64,000 nucleotides of DNA from Protula sp. h YS-2021 (lineage: Eukaryota > Annelida > Polychaeta > Sabellida > Serpulidae): NCBI GenBank assembly GCA_949752745.1, contig OX457025.1:53725869-53789868 (forward strand). The letters run 5' to 3'. Positions 44,001 through 58,064 of the stretch are shown here, in pieces. Position numbers and translations under genes: made by a program. How positions within the stretch are numbered: the stretch's first letter is position 1; the number at the start of each line of letters is the position of its first letter. The notes beneath the pieces were generated by a model, which saw only the letters and a list, made by a program, of their open reading frames with translations, did not search any database and was not told where the DNA came from.

Positions 44001-47000
44001 GGCAAAAATAGACGGGAAAAGGGATGAAATCTAAGAAATCAAGATGAAATAAGCTTGAAACAATCTTCTGGAAGTGAAACTTGGCGAGAAACCACAAGAA
44101 GAGAAGAGAACACAACGCGAAATATCAGAAATACGCAGAAAATAGGCCGGAAACGAATTTCACGAGGAAAAATAGGCGAGAAAAGGCAAGAAAAGAAGAG
44201 AAAACAGGTGAAATCTAAGAAATCAGGAGAAAACAGGTCGGAAACGATCTTCAGGAAAAGAAAAGACGCGAGAAAAGGCAAGAAAAGACTTGAAAATTGA
44301 TGAAATCTAAGAAATCAATAGGAAATAAGCTTTAAACAATCTTCTGGAAGTGAAACTTGGCGAGAAACCACAAGAAGAGAAGAGAACACAACGCGAAATG
44401 TAAGAAATACGCAGAAAATTGGCCGGAAACGAATTTGTCGAAGAGAAAATAGGCGAGAAAAGGCAAGAAAAGAAGAGAAAACAGGTGGAAATGTAAGAAA
44501 TCAGGACAAAAAAAGGTTGGAAACGATCTGTAGGAAGAGAAAATTCTCGAGAAAAGGCAAGAAAAGGGCAGAAAACAAGGTGAAATAGAAGAAATGACGA
44601 AATAAAAGGTCAGAAACGATCTTCAGGAAGGGAAAATACGCTATAAAAGGAAAGAAAAGAAGAGAAAATCTAAGGAATCAAGAGGAAATAAGCTTGAAAC
44701 GTTCTTCTGGAAGAGATCACAACGCAAAATGTAAGAAATAGGGAGAAAAATAGGTTAGAAATGAATTTCACGCAGAGAAAATAGGCGAGAAAAGGCAAGA
44801 AAAGAAGAGAAAACAGGTGGAAATGTAAGAAATCAGGAGAAAACAGGCCGTAGAAGATCTGCAGGAAGAGAAAATTCGCGAGAAAAGGCAAAAATAGACG
44901 GGAAAAGGCAAGAAAAGAAGATAAAACAGGTTGAAACCTAAAAAATCAGGACAAAAAAGGTTGGAAACGATCTTTAGGAAGAGATAATTCTCGAGAAAAG
45001 GGAAGAAAAGGACAGAAAACAAGGTGAAATATAAGAAATGACGAAAAATTAGGTCAGAAACGATCTTCATGAAGGGAAAATACGCGATAAAAGGCAAGAA
45101 AAGAAGAGAAAATCTAAGGAATCAAGATGAAATACGCTTGAAACGATCTTCTGGAAGAGAAACTTGGCGAGAAAACACAAGAAGAGAAGAGAACACAACG
45201 CGAAATGTAAGAAATCACGAGAAAGCAGGTCGAAAACGATCTTCAGGTAAAGAAAAGACGCGAGAAAAGGCAAGAAAAGACTTGAAAAGGGATGAAATCT
45301 AAGAAATCAAGAGGAAATAAGCTTGAAATGATCTTCCGGAACAGCAACTGGGCGAGAAACCACAAGAAGAGAAGAGAACACAACGCGAAATGTAAGAAAT
45401 ACGGAGAAAAATGGCCGGAAACGAATTTCAAGAAGAGAGAAAAGGCGAGAAAAGGCAAGACAAGAAGAGAAAACAGGTAGATATGTAATTAATCAGGAAA
45501 AAACAGGCCGTAAAGATCTGCAGGAAGAGAAAATTCGCGAGAACAGGCAAAAATAGACGGAAAAAGGCAAGAAAACAAGAGAAACCAGGTCGAAATCTAA
45601 GAAATCGGGAGAAAACAGGTCGGAAACGTTCTTTAGGAAGAGAAAATTCGCAAGAAAAGGCAAGAATACAAGAGAAAACAGGTCGAAATCTAAGAAATCA
45701 GGAGAAAACAGGTCGGAAACGATCTTCAGGAAGAGAAAAACCGCTAGAACAGGCAAGAAAAGAACAGAAAGGAAGGTGAAATGTAAGAAATCAGGAGAAA
45801 ACAGGTCGGAAACGATCTTCAGGAAAAGAAAAGACGAGAGAAAAGGGAAACGATGTTCAGGAAGAGAAAATTCGCAAGAAAAGGCAAGAAAAGAAGAGAA
45901 AACAAGGTAATATGTAAGAAAACAGAAGAAAACAGGTCCGAAACGATCTTTAGGAAGAGAAAATTCGCGAGAAAAGGCAAAATAAAAACAGACGTGAAAA
46001 GGGATCAAATGTCAGAAATCAAGAGGAAAAAAGCTTGAAACGATATTCTGGAAGAGCAACTGGGCGAGAAACCACAAGAAGAGATGGGAACACAACGCGA
46101 AATGTAAGAAATAGGGAGAAAAGAGGTCGAAAACGATCTTCAAGAAGAGAAAATACGCAAGAAAAGGCAAGAAAAGAAGAGAAAATCTAAGGAATCAAGA
46201 GCCAATAGGCTTGAAACATTCTTCTGGAAGAGAGCACAACGTGAAATGTAAGAAATAGGGAGAAAAATAGGCCGGAAACGAATTTCACGAAGAGAAAATA
46301 AACGAGAAAAGGCAAGAAAAGAAGAGAAATCTAAGAAATCAGGAGAAATCAGGTCGGAAACGATCTACAGGAAGAGAAAATTCGCCGGAAAAGGCAAAAA
46401 TAGACGGGAAAAGGGATGAAATCTAAGAAATCAAGATGAAATAAGCTTGAAACAATCTTCTGGAAGTGAAACTTGGCGAGAAACCACAAGAAGAGAAGAG
46501 AACACAACGCGAAATATCAGAAATACGCAGAAAATAGGCCGGAAACGAATTTCACGAGGAAAAATAGGCGAGAAAAGGCAAGAAAAGAAGAGAAAACAGG
46601 TGAAATCTAAGAAATCAGGAGAAAACAGGTCGGAAACGATCTTCAGGAAAAGAAAAGACGCGAGAAAAGGCAAGAAAAGACTTGAAAATTGATGAAATCT
46701 AAGAAATCAAGAGGAAATAAGCTTTAAACAATCTTCTGGAAGTGAAACTTGGCGAGAAACCACAAGAAGAGAAGAGAACACAACGCGAAATGTAAGAAAT
46801 ACGCAGAAAATTGGCCGGAAACGAATTTGTCGAAGAGAAAATAGGCGAGAAAAGGCAAGAAAAGAAGAGAAAACAGGTGGAAATGTAAGAAATCAGGACA
46901 AAAAAGGTTGGAAACGATCTGTAGGAAGAGAAAATTCTCGAGAAAAGGCAAGAAAAGGGCAGAAAACAAGGTGAAATAGAAGAAATGACGAAATAATAGG

Positions 47001-50000
47001 TCAGAAACGATCTTCAGGAAGGGAAAATACGCTATAAAAGGAAAGAAAAGAAGAGAAAATCTAAGGAATCAAGAGGAAATAAGCTTGAAACGTTCTTCTG
47101 GAAGAGATCACAACGCGAAATGTAAGAAATAGGGAGAAAAATAGGTTTGAAATGAATTTCACGCAGAGAAAATAGGCGAGAAAAGGCAAGAAAAGAAGAG
47201 AAAACAGGTGGAAATGTAAGAAATCAGGAGAAAACAGGCCGTAGAAGATCTGCAGGAAGAGAAAATTCGCGAGAAAAGGCAAAAATAGACGGGAAAAGGC
47301 AAGAAAAGAAGATAAAACAGGTTGAAACCTAAAAAATCAGGACAAAAAAGGTTGGAAACGATCTTTAGGAAGAGATAATTCTCGAGAAAAGGGAAGAAAA
47401 GGACAGAAAACAAGGTGAAATATAAGAAATGACGAAAAATTAGGTCAGAAACGATCTTCATGAAGGGAAAATACGCGATAAAAGGCAAGAAAAGAAGAGA
47501 AAATCTAAGGAATCAAGATGAAATACGCTTGAAACGATCTTCTGGAAGAGAAACTTGGCGAGAAAACACAAGAAGAGAAGAGAACACAACGCGAAATGTA
47601 AGAAATCACGAGAAAGCAGGTCGAAAACGATCTTCAGGTAAAGAAAAGACGCGAGAAAAGGCAAGAAAAGACTTGAAAAGGGATGAAATCTAAGAAATCA
47701 AGAGGAAATAAGCTTGAAATGATCTTCCGGAACAGCAACTTGGCGAGAAACCACAAGAAGAGAAGAGAACACAACGCGAAATGTAAGAAATACGCAGAAA
47801 ATTGGCCGGAAACGAATTTGTCGAAGAGAAAATAGGCGAGAAAAGGCAAGAAAAGAAGAGAAAACAGGTGGAAATGTAAGAAATCAGGACAAAAAAGGTT
47901 GGAAACGATCTGTAGGAAGAGAAAATTCTCGAGAAAAGGCAAGAAAAGGGCAGAAAACAAGGTGAAATAGAAGAAATGACGAAATAATAGGTCAGAAACG
48001 ATCTTCAGGAAGGGAAAATACGCTATAAAAGGAAAGAAAAGAAGAGAAAATCTAAGGAATCAAGAGGAAATAAGCTTGAAACGTTCTTCTGGAAGAGATC
48101 ACAACGCGAAATGTAAGAAATAGGGAGAAAAATAGGTTTGAAATGAATTTCACGCAGAGAAAATAGGCGAGAAAAGGCAAGAAAAGAAGAGAAAACAGGT
48201 GGAAATGTAAGAAATCAGGAGAAAACAGGCCGTAGAAGATCTGCAGGAAGAGAAAATTCGCGAGAAAAGGCAAAAATAGACGGGAAAAGGCAAGAAAAGA
48301 AGATAAAACAGGTTGAAACCTAAAAAATCAGGACAAAAAAGGTTGGAAACGATCTTTAGGAAGAGATAATTCTCGAGAAAAGGGAAGAAAAGGACAGAAA
48401 ACAAGGTGAAATATAAGAAATGACGAAAAATTAGGTCAGAAACGATCTTCATGAAGGGAAAATACGCGATAAAAGGCAAGAAAAGAAGAGAAAATCTAAG
48501 GAATCAAGATGAAATACGCTTGAAACGATCTTCTGGAAGAGAAACTTGGCGAGAAAACACAAGAAGAGAAGAGAACACAACGCGAAATGTAAGAAATCAC
48601 GAGAAAGCAGGTCGAAAACGATCTTCAGGTAAAGAAAAGACGCGAGAAAAGGCAAGAAAAGACTTGAAAAGGGATGAAATCTAAGAAATCAAGAGGAAAT
48701 AAGCTTGAAATGATCTTCCGGAACAGCAACTGGGCGAGAAACCACAAGAAGAGAAGAGAACACAACGCGAAATGTAAGAAATACGGAGAAAAATGGCCGG
48801 AAACGAATTTCAAGAAGAGAGAAAAGGCGAGAAAAGGCAAGACAAGAAGAGAAAACAGGTAGATATGTAATTAATCAGGAAAAAACAGGCCGTAAAGATC
48901 TGCAGGAAGAGAAAATTCGCGAGAACAGGCAAAAATAGACGGAAAAAGGCAAGAAAACAAGAGAAACCAGGTCGAAATCTAAGAAATCGGGAGAAAACAG
49001 GTCGGAAACGTTCTTTAGGAAGAGAAAATTCGCAAGAAAAGGCAAGAATACAAGAGAAAACAGGTCGAAATCTAAGAAATCAGGAGAAAACAGGTCGGAA
49101 ACGATCTTCAGGAAGAGAAAAACCGCTAGAACAGGCAAGAAAAGAACAGAAAGGAAGGTGAAATGTAAGAAATCAGGAGAAAACAGGTCGGAAACGATCT
49201 TCAGGAAAAGAAAAGACGAGAGAAAAGGGAAACGATGTTCAGGAAGAGAAAATTCGCAAGAAAAGGCAAGAAAAGAAGAGAAAACAAGGTAATATGTAAG
49301 AAAACAGAAGAAAACAGGTCCGAAACGATCTTTAGGAAGAGAAAATTCGCGAGAAAAGGCAAAATAAAAACAGACGTGAAAAGGGATCAAATGTCAGAAA
49401 TCAAGAGGAAAAAAGCTTGAAACGATATTCTGGAAGAGCAACTGGGCGAGAAACCACAAGAAGAGATGGGAACACAACGCGAAATGTAAGAAATAGGGAG
49501 AAAAGAGGTCGAAAACGATCTTCAAGAAGAGAAAATACGCAAGAAAAGGCAAGAAAAGAAGAGAAAATCTAAGGAATCAAGAGCCAATAGGCTTGAAACA
49601 TTCTTCTGGAAGAGAGCACAACGTGAAATGTAAGAAATAGGGAGAAAAATAGGCCGGAAACGAATTTCACGAAGAGAAAATAAACGAGAAAAGGCAAGAA
49701 AAGAAGAGAAATCTAAGAAATCAGGAGAAATCAGGTCGGAAACGATCTACAGGAAGAGAAAATTCGCCGGAAAAGGCAAAAATAGACGGGAAAAGGGATG
49801 AAATCTAAGAAATCAAGATGAAATAAGCTTGAAACAATCTTCTGGAAGTGAAACTTGGCGAGAAACCACAAGAAGAGAAATATCAGAAATACGCAGAAAA
49901 TAGGCCGGAAACGAATTTCACGAGGAAAAATAGGCGAGAAAAGGCAAGAAAAGAAGAGAAAACAGGTGAAATCTAAGAAATCAGGAGAAAACAGGTCGGA

Positions 50001-53000
50001 AACGATCTTCAGGAAAAGAAAAGACGCGAGAAAAGGCAAGAAAAGACTTGAAAATTGATGAAATCTAAGAAATCAATAGGAAATAAGCTTTAAACAATCT
50101 TCTGGAAGTGAAACTTGGCGAGAAACCACAAGAAGAGAAGAGAACACAACGCGAAATGTAAGAAATACGCAGAAAATTGGCCGGAAACGAATTTGTCGAA
50201 GAGAAAATAGGCGAGAAAAGGCAAGAAAAGAAGAGAAAACAGGTGGAAATGTAAGAAATCAGGACAAAAAAAGGTTGGAAACGATCTGTAGGAAGAGAAA
50301 ATTCTCGAGAAAAGGCAAGAAAAGGGCAGAAAACAAGGTGAAATAGAAGAAATGACGAAATAAAAGGTCAGAAACGATCTTCAGGAAGGGAAAATACGCT
50401 ATAAAAGGAAAGAAAAGAAGAGAAAATCTAAGGAATCAAGAGGAAATAAGCTTGAAACGTTCTTCTGGAAGAGATCACAACGCGAAATGTAAGAAATAGG
50501 GAGAAAAATAGGTTTGAAATGAATTTCACGCAGAGAAAATAGGCGAGAAAAGGCAAGAAAAGAAGAGAAAACAGGTGGAAATGTAAGAAATCAGGAGAAA
50601 ACAGGCCGTAGAAGATCTGCAGGAAGAGAAAATTCGCGAGAAAAGGCAAAAATAGACGGGAAAAGGCAAGAAAAGAAGAGAAAACAGGTTGAAACCTAAA
50701 AAATCAGGACAAAAAAGGTTGGAAACGATCTTTAGGAAGAGATAATTCTCGAGAAAAGGGAAGAAAAGGACAGAAAACAAGGTGAAATATAAGAAATGAC
50801 GAAAAATTAGGTCAGAAACGATCTTCATGAAGGGAAAATACGCGATAAAAGGCAAGAAAAGAAGAGAAAATCTAAGGAATCAAGATGAAATACGCTTGAA
50901 ACGATCTTCTGGAAGAGAAACTTGGCGAGTAAACACAAGAAGAGAAGAGAACACAACGCGAAATGTAAGAAATCACGAGAAAGCAGGTCGAAAACGATCT
51001 TCAGGTAAAGAAAAGACGCGAGAAAAGGCAAGAAAAGACTTGAAAAGGGATGAAATCTAAGAAATCAAGAGGAAATAAGCTTGAAATGATCTTCCGGAAC
51101 AGCAACTTGGCGAGAAACCACAAGAAGAGAAGAGAACACAACGCGAAATGTAAGAAATACGGAGAAAAATGGCCGGAAACGAATTTCAAGAAGAGAGAAA
51201 AGGCGAGAAAAGGCAAGACAAGAAGAGAAAACAGGTAGATATGTAATTAATCAGGAAAAAACAGGCCGTAAAGATCTGCAGGAAGAGAAAATTCGCGAGA
51301 ACAGGCAAAAATAGACGGAAAAAGGCAAGAAAACAAGAGAAACCAGGTCGAAATCTAAGAAATCGGGAGAAAACAGGTCGGAAACGTTCTTTAGGAAGAG
51401 AAAATTCGCAAGAAAAGGCAAGAATACAAGAGAAAACAGGTCGAAATCTAAGAAATCAGGAGAAAACAGGTCGGAAACGATCTTCAGGAAGAGAAAAACC
51501 GCTAGAACAGGCAAGAAAAGAACAGAAAGGAAGGTGAAATGTAAGAAATCAGGAGAAAACAGGTCGGAAACGATCTTCAGGAAAAGAAAAGACGAGAGAA
51601 AAGGGAAACGATGTTCAGGAAGAGAAAATTCGCAAGAAAATGCAAGAAAAGAAGAGAAAACAAGGTAATATGTAAGAAAACAGAAGAAAACAGGTCCGAA
51701 ACGATCTTTAGGAAGAGAAAATTCGCGAGAAAAGGCAAAATAAAAACAGACGTGAAAAGGGATCAAATGTCAGAAATCAAGAGGAAAAAAGCTTGAAACG
51801 ATATTCTGGAAGAGCAACTGGGCGAGAAACCACAAGAAGAGATGGGAACACAACGCGAAATGTAAGAAATAGGGAGAAAAGAGGTCGAAAACGATCTTCA
51901 AGAAGAGAAAATACGCAAGAAAAGGCAAGAAAAGAAGAGAAAATCTAAGGAATCAAGAGCCAATAGGCTTGAAACATTCTTCTGGAAGAGAGCACAACGT
52001 GAAATGTAAGAAATAGGGAGAAAAATAGGCCGGAAACGAATTTCACGAAGAGAAAATAAACGAGAAAAGGCAAGAAAAGAAGAGAAATCTAAGAAATCAG
52101 GAGAAATCAGGTCGGAAACGATCTACAGGAAGAGAAAATTCGCCGGAAAAGGCAAAAATAGACGGGAAAAGGGATGAAATCTAAGAAATCAAGATGAAAT
52201 AAGCTTGAAACAATCTTCTGGAAGTGAAACTTGGCGAGAAACCACAAGAAGAGAAGAGAACACAACGCGAAATATCAGAAATACGCAGAAAATAGGCCGG
52301 AAACGAATTTCACGAGGAAAAATAGGCGAGAAAAGGCAAGAAAAGAAGAGAAAACAGGTGAAATCTAAGAAATCAGGAGAAAACAGGTCGGAAACGATCT
52401 TCAGGAAAAGAAAAGACGCGAGAAAAGGCATGAAAAGACTTGAAAATTGATGAAATCTAAGAAATCAAGAGGAAATAAGCTTGAAATGATCTTCCGGAAC
52501 AGCAACTTGGCGAGAAACCACAAGAAGAGAAGAGAACACAACGCGAAATGTAAGAAATACGCAGAAAATTGGCCGGAAACGTATTTGTCGAAGAGAAAAT
52601 AGGCGAGAAAAGGCAAGAAAAGAAGAGAAAACAGGTAGAAATGTAAGAAATCAGGACAAAAAAGGTTGGAAACGATCTGTAGGAAGAGAAAATTCTCGAG
52701 AAAAGGCAAGAAAAGGGCAGAAAACAAGGTGAAATATAAGAAATGACGAAATAATAGGTCAGAAACGATCTTCAGGAAGGGAAAATACGCTATAAAAGGA
52801 AAGAAAAGAAGAGAAAATCTAAGGAATCAAGAGGAAATAAGCTTGAAACGTTCTTCTGGAAGAGATCACAACGCGAAATGTAAGAAATAGGGAGAAAAAT
52901 AGGTTTGAAATGAATTTCACGAAGAGAAAATAGGCGAGAAAAGGCAAGAAAAGAAGAGAAAACAGGTGGAAATGTAAGAAATCAGGAGAAAACAGGCCCT

Positions 53001-56000
53001 AGAAGATCTGCAGGAAGAGAAAATTCGCGAGAAAAGGCAAAAATAGACGGGAAAAGGCAAGAAAAGAAGATAAAACAGGTTGAAATCTAAAAAATCAGGA
53101 CAAAAAAGGTTGGAAACGATCTTTAGGAAGAGATAATTCTCGAGAAAAGGGAAGAAAAGGACAGAAAACAAGGTGAAATATAAGAAATGACGAAAAAATA
53201 GGTCAGAAACGATCTTCATGAAGGGAAAATACGCGATAAAAGGCAAGAAAAGAAGAGAAAATCTAAGGAATCAAGATGAAATACGCTTGAAACGATCTTC
53301 TGGAAGAGAAACTTGGCGAGAAAACACAAGAAGAGAAGAGAACACAACGCGAAATGTAAGAAATCACGAGAAAACAGGTCGAAAACGATCTTCAGGTAAA
53401 GAAAAGACGCGAGAAAAGGCAATAAAAGACTTGAAAAGGGATGAAATCTAAGAAATCAAGAGGAAATAAGCTTGAAATGAACTTCCGGAACAGCAACTTG
53501 GCGAGAAACCACAAGAAGAGAAGAGAACACAACGCGAAATGTAAGAAATACGGAGAAAAATGGCCGGAAACGAATTTCAAGAAGAGAGAAAAGGCGAGAA
53601 AAGGCAAGACAAGAAGAGAAAACAGGTAGATATGTAATTAATCAGGAAAAAACAGGCCGTAAAGATCTGCAGGAAGAGAAAATTCGCGAGAACAGGCAAA
53701 AATAGACGGAAAAAGGCAAGAAAACAAGAGAAACCAGGTCGAAATCTAAGAAATCGGGAGAAAACAGGTCGGAAACGTTCTTTAGGAAGAGAAAATTCGC
53801 AAGAAAAGGCAAGAAAACAAGAGAAAACAGGTCGAAATCTAAGAAATCAGGAGAAAACAGGTCGGAAACGATCTTCAGGAAGAGAAAAACCGCTAGAACA
53901 GGTAAGAAAAGAACAGAAAGGAAGGTGAAATGTAAGAAATCAGGAGAAAACAGGTCGGAAACGATCTTCAGGAAAAGAAAAGACGACAGAAAAGGGAAAC
54001 GATGTTCAGGAAGAGAAAATTCGCAAGAAAAGGCAAGAAAAGAAGAGAAAACAAGGTAATATGTAAGAAAACAGAAGAAAACAGGTCCGAAACGATCTTT
54101 AGGAAGAGAAAATTCGCGAGAAAAGGCAAAATAAAAACAGACGTGAAAAGGGATCAAATGTCAGAAATCAAGAGGAAAAAAGCTTGAAACGATATTCTGG
54201 AAGAGCAACTGGGCGAGAAACCACAAGAAGAGATGGGAACACAACGCGAAATGTAAGAAATAGGGAGAAAAGAGGTCGAAAACGATCTTCAAGAAGAGAA
54301 AATACGCAAGAAAAGGCAAGAAAAGAAGAGAAAATCTAAGGAATCAAGAGCCAATAGGCTTGAAACATTCTTCTGGAAGAGAGCACAACGTGAAATGTAA
54401 GAAATAGGGAGAAAAATAGGCCGGAAACGAATTTCACGAAGAGAAAATAAACGAGAAAAGGCAAGAAAAGAAGAGAAATCTAAGAAATCAGGAGAAATCA
54501 GGTCGGAAACGATCTACAGGAAGAGAAAATTCGCCGGAAAAGGCAAAAATAGACGGAAAAAGGGATGAAATCTAAGAAATCAAGATGAAATAAGCTTGAA
54601 ACAATCTTCTGGAAGTGAAACTTGGCGAGAAACCACAAGAAGAGAAGAGAACACAACGCGAAATATCAGAAATACGCAGAAAATAGGCCGGAAACGAATT
54701 TCACGAGGAGAAAATAGGCGAGAAAAGGCAAGAAAAGAAGAGAAAACAGGTGAAATCTAAGAAATCAGGAGAAAACAGGTCGGAAACGATCTTCAGGAAA
54801 AGAAAAGACGCGAGAAAAGGCAAGAAAAGACTTGAAAATTGATGAAATCTAAGAAATCAAGAGGAAATAAGCTTTAAACAATCTTCTGGAAGTGAAACTT
54901 GGCGAGAAACCACAAGAAGAGAAGAGAACACAACGCGAAATGTAAGAAATACGCAGAAAATTGGCCGGAAACGAATTTGTCGAAGAGAAAATAGGCGAGA
55001 AAAGGCAAGAAAAGAAGAGAAAACAGGTAGAAATGTAAGAAATCAGGACAAAAAAGGTTGGAAACGATCTGTAGGAAGAGAAAATTCTCGAGAAAAGGCA
55101 AGAAAAGGGCAGAAAACAAGGTGAAATAGAAGAAATGACGAAATAATAGGTCAGAAACGATCTTCAGGAAGGGAAAATACGCTATAAAAGGAAAGAAAAG
55201 AAGAGAAAATCTAAGGAATCAAGAGGAAATAAGCTTGAAACGTTCTTCTGGAAGAGATCACAACGCGAAATGTAAGAAATAGGGAGAAAAATAGGTTTGA
55301 AATGAATTTCACGCAGAGAAAATAGGCGAGAAAAGGCAAGAAAAGAAGAGAAAACAGGTGGAAATGTAAGAAATCAGGAGAAAACAGGCCGTAGAAGATC
55401 TGCAGGAAGAGAAAATTCGCGAGAAAAGGCAAAAATAGACGGGAAAAGGCAAGAAAAGAAGATAAAACAGGTTGAAACCTAAAAAATCAGGACAAAAAAG
55501 GTTGGAAACGATCTTTAGGAAGAGATAATTCTCGAGAAAAGGGAAGAAAAGGACAGAAAACAAGGTGAAATATAAGAAATGACGAAAAATTAGGTCAGAA
55601 ACGATCTTCATGACGGGAAAATACGCGATAAAAGGCAAGAAAAGAAGAGAAAATCTAAGGAATCAAGATGAAATACGCTTGAAACGATCTTCTGGAAGAG
55701 AAACTTGGCGAGTAAACACAAGAAGAGAAGAGAACACAACGCGAAATGTAAGAAATCACGAGAAAGCAGGTCGAAAACGATCTTCAGGTAAAGAAAAGAC
55801 GCGAGAAAAGGCAAGAAAAGACTTGAAAAGGGATGAAATCTAAGAAATCAAGAGGAAATAAGCTTGAAATGATCTTCCGGAACAGCAACTTGGCGAGAAA
55901 CCACAAGAAGAGAAGAGAACACAACGCGAAATGTAAGAAATACGGAGAAAAATGGCCGGAAACGAATTTCAAGAAGAGAGAAAAGGCGAGAAAAGGCAAG

Positions 56001-57724
56001 ACAAGAAGAGAAAACAGGTAGATATGTAATTAATCAGGAAAAAACAGGCCGTAAAGATCTGCAGGAAGAGAAAATTCGCGAGAACAGGCAAAAATAGACG
56101 GAAAAAGGCAAGAAAACAAGAGAAACCAGGTCGAAATCTAAGAAATCGGGAGAAAACAGGTCGGAAACGTTCTTTAGGAAGAGAAAATTCGCAAGAAAAG
56201 GCAAGAATACAAGAGAAAACAGGTCGAAATCTAAGAAATCAGAAGAAAACAGGTCGGAAACGATCTTCAGGAAGAGAAAAACCGCTAGAACAGGCAAGAA
56301 AAGAACAGAAAGGAAGGTGAAATGTAAGAAATCAGGAGAAAACAGGTCGGAAACGATCTTCAGGAAAAGAAAAGACGAGAGAAAAGGGAAACGATGTTCA
56401 GGAAGAGAAAATTCGCAAGAAAAGGCAAGAAAAGAAGAGAAAACAAGGTAATATGTAAGAAAACAGAAGAAAACAGGTCCGAAACGATCTTTAGGAAGAG
56501 AAAATTCGCGAGAAAAGGCAAAATAAAAACAGACGTGAAAAGGGATCAAATGTCAGAAATCAAGAGGAAAAAAGCTTGAAACGATATTCTGGAAGAGCAA
56601 CTGGGCGAGAAACCACAAGAAGAGATGGGAACACAACGCGAAATGTAAGAAATAGGGAGAAAAGAGGTCGAAAACGATCTTCAAGAAGAGAAAATACGCA
56701 AGAAAAGGCAAGAAAAGAAGAGAAAATCTAAGGAATCAAGAGCCAATAGGCTTGAAACATTCTTCTGGAAGAGAGCACAACGTGAAATGTAAGAAATAGG
56801 GAGAAAAATAGGCCGGAAACGAATTTCACGAAGAGAAAATAAACGAGAAAAGGCAAGAAAAGAAGAGAAATCTAAGAAATCAGGAGAAATCAGGTCGGAA
56901 ACGATCTACAGGAAGAGAAAATTCGCCGGAAAAGGCAAAAATAGACGGGAAAAGGGATGAAATCTAAGAAATCAAGATGAAATAAGCTTGAAACAATCTT
57001 CTGGAAGTGAAACTTGGCGAGAAACCACAAGAAGAGAAGAGAACACAACGCGAAATATCAGAAATACGCAGAAAATAGGCCGGAAACGAATTTCACGAGG
57101 AAAAATAGGCGAGAAAAGGCAAGAAAAGAAGAGAAAACAGGTGAAATCTAAGAAATCAGGAGAAAACAGGTCGGAAACGATCTTCAGGAAAAGAAAAGAC
57201 GCGAGAAAAGGCATGAAAAGACTTGAAAATTGATGAAATCTAAGAAATCAAGAGGAAATAAGCTTGAAATGATCTTCCGGAACAGCAACTTGGCGAGAAA
57301 CCACAAGAAGAGAAGAGAACACAACGCGAAATGTAAGAAATACGCAGAAAATTGGCCGGAAACGAATTTGTCGAAGAGAAAATAGGCGAGAAAAGGCTAG
57401 AAAAGAAGAGAAAACAGGTAGAAATGTAAGAAATCAGGACAAAAAAGGTTGGAAACGATCTGTAGGAAGAGAAAATTCTCGAGAAAAGGCAAGAAAAGGG
57501 CAGAAAACAAGGTGAAATATAAGAAATGACGAAATAATAGGTCAGAAACGATCTTCAGGAAGGGAAAATACGCTATAAAAGGAAAGAAAAGAAGAGAAAA
57601 TCTAAGGAATCAAGAGGAAATAAGCTTGAAACGTTCTTCTGGAAGAGATCACAACGCGAAATGTAAGAAATAGGGAGAAAAATAGGTTTGAAATGAATTT
57701 CACGAAGAGAAAATAGGCGAGAAA
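29080..57724. repeat. purine-rich satellite array, block 2, with 2.39-kb higher-order repeats
   Basis: About 28.6 kb of the same 93-bp-monomer satellite. One landmark (ORF boundary) recurs at 30157, 32548, 34938, 37329, 39719, 43101, 45493, 48875, 51251, 53642 and 56034. Spacings are 2391, 2390, 2391, 2390, 3382, 2392, 3382, 2376, 2391 and 2392 bp. The standard unit is therefore about 2391 bp (about 26 monomers); two units carry an extra 991 bp and one is about 15 bp short. Units are nearly identical to each other while monomers within a unit differ clearly, which is the hallmark of a homogenised HOR. No gene, tRNA or promoter is evident. Confidence 0.95.
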
Positions 57725-58064
57725 TTAAAAAATAAAGTGTTATTTGATTTTAAAACTCTGGTGATGCGCTGCCCCTTTTCCCCCTTAATCCCCCACGCTA
57801 CTCGACTTGACAGCGACGGAGCGTGCCAGACGGAGATGTAGACAGAGCGTCTCGGCTTACAGCGTGCCGTCATGCAAGGCGGGAGCGAAGCACACACTCT
57901 GTAACTCGGGGGCGGAGCTCGCCCCAGAGTACCTTCTGTCATGCCTGTGTTCTATTGGCCGTTGAGTCGTGCAGGGATTAAGTCGGACGGTACATAACAA
58001 GGCTCTTCCAAGCTTCCCCTCACAAATGCAAAGCAAGCACTGGTCAAGCAAGCGCTTCCAGAGA
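57725..58064 (+). repeat. A1 split direct repeat of copy 4
   Basis: 340 bp, the same length as A2 (62376-62715) and near-identical. Starts TTAAAAAATAAAG at the satellite junction; homology ends after CCAGAGA. Confidence 0.95.

Noticed and set aside
29080..57724. CRISPR-like or microsatellite interpretation of the regular repeats
   Set aside because: Repeats are long, contiguous and diverged with no unique spacers, and the context is eukaryotic retrotransposons. A higher-order satellite explains them.
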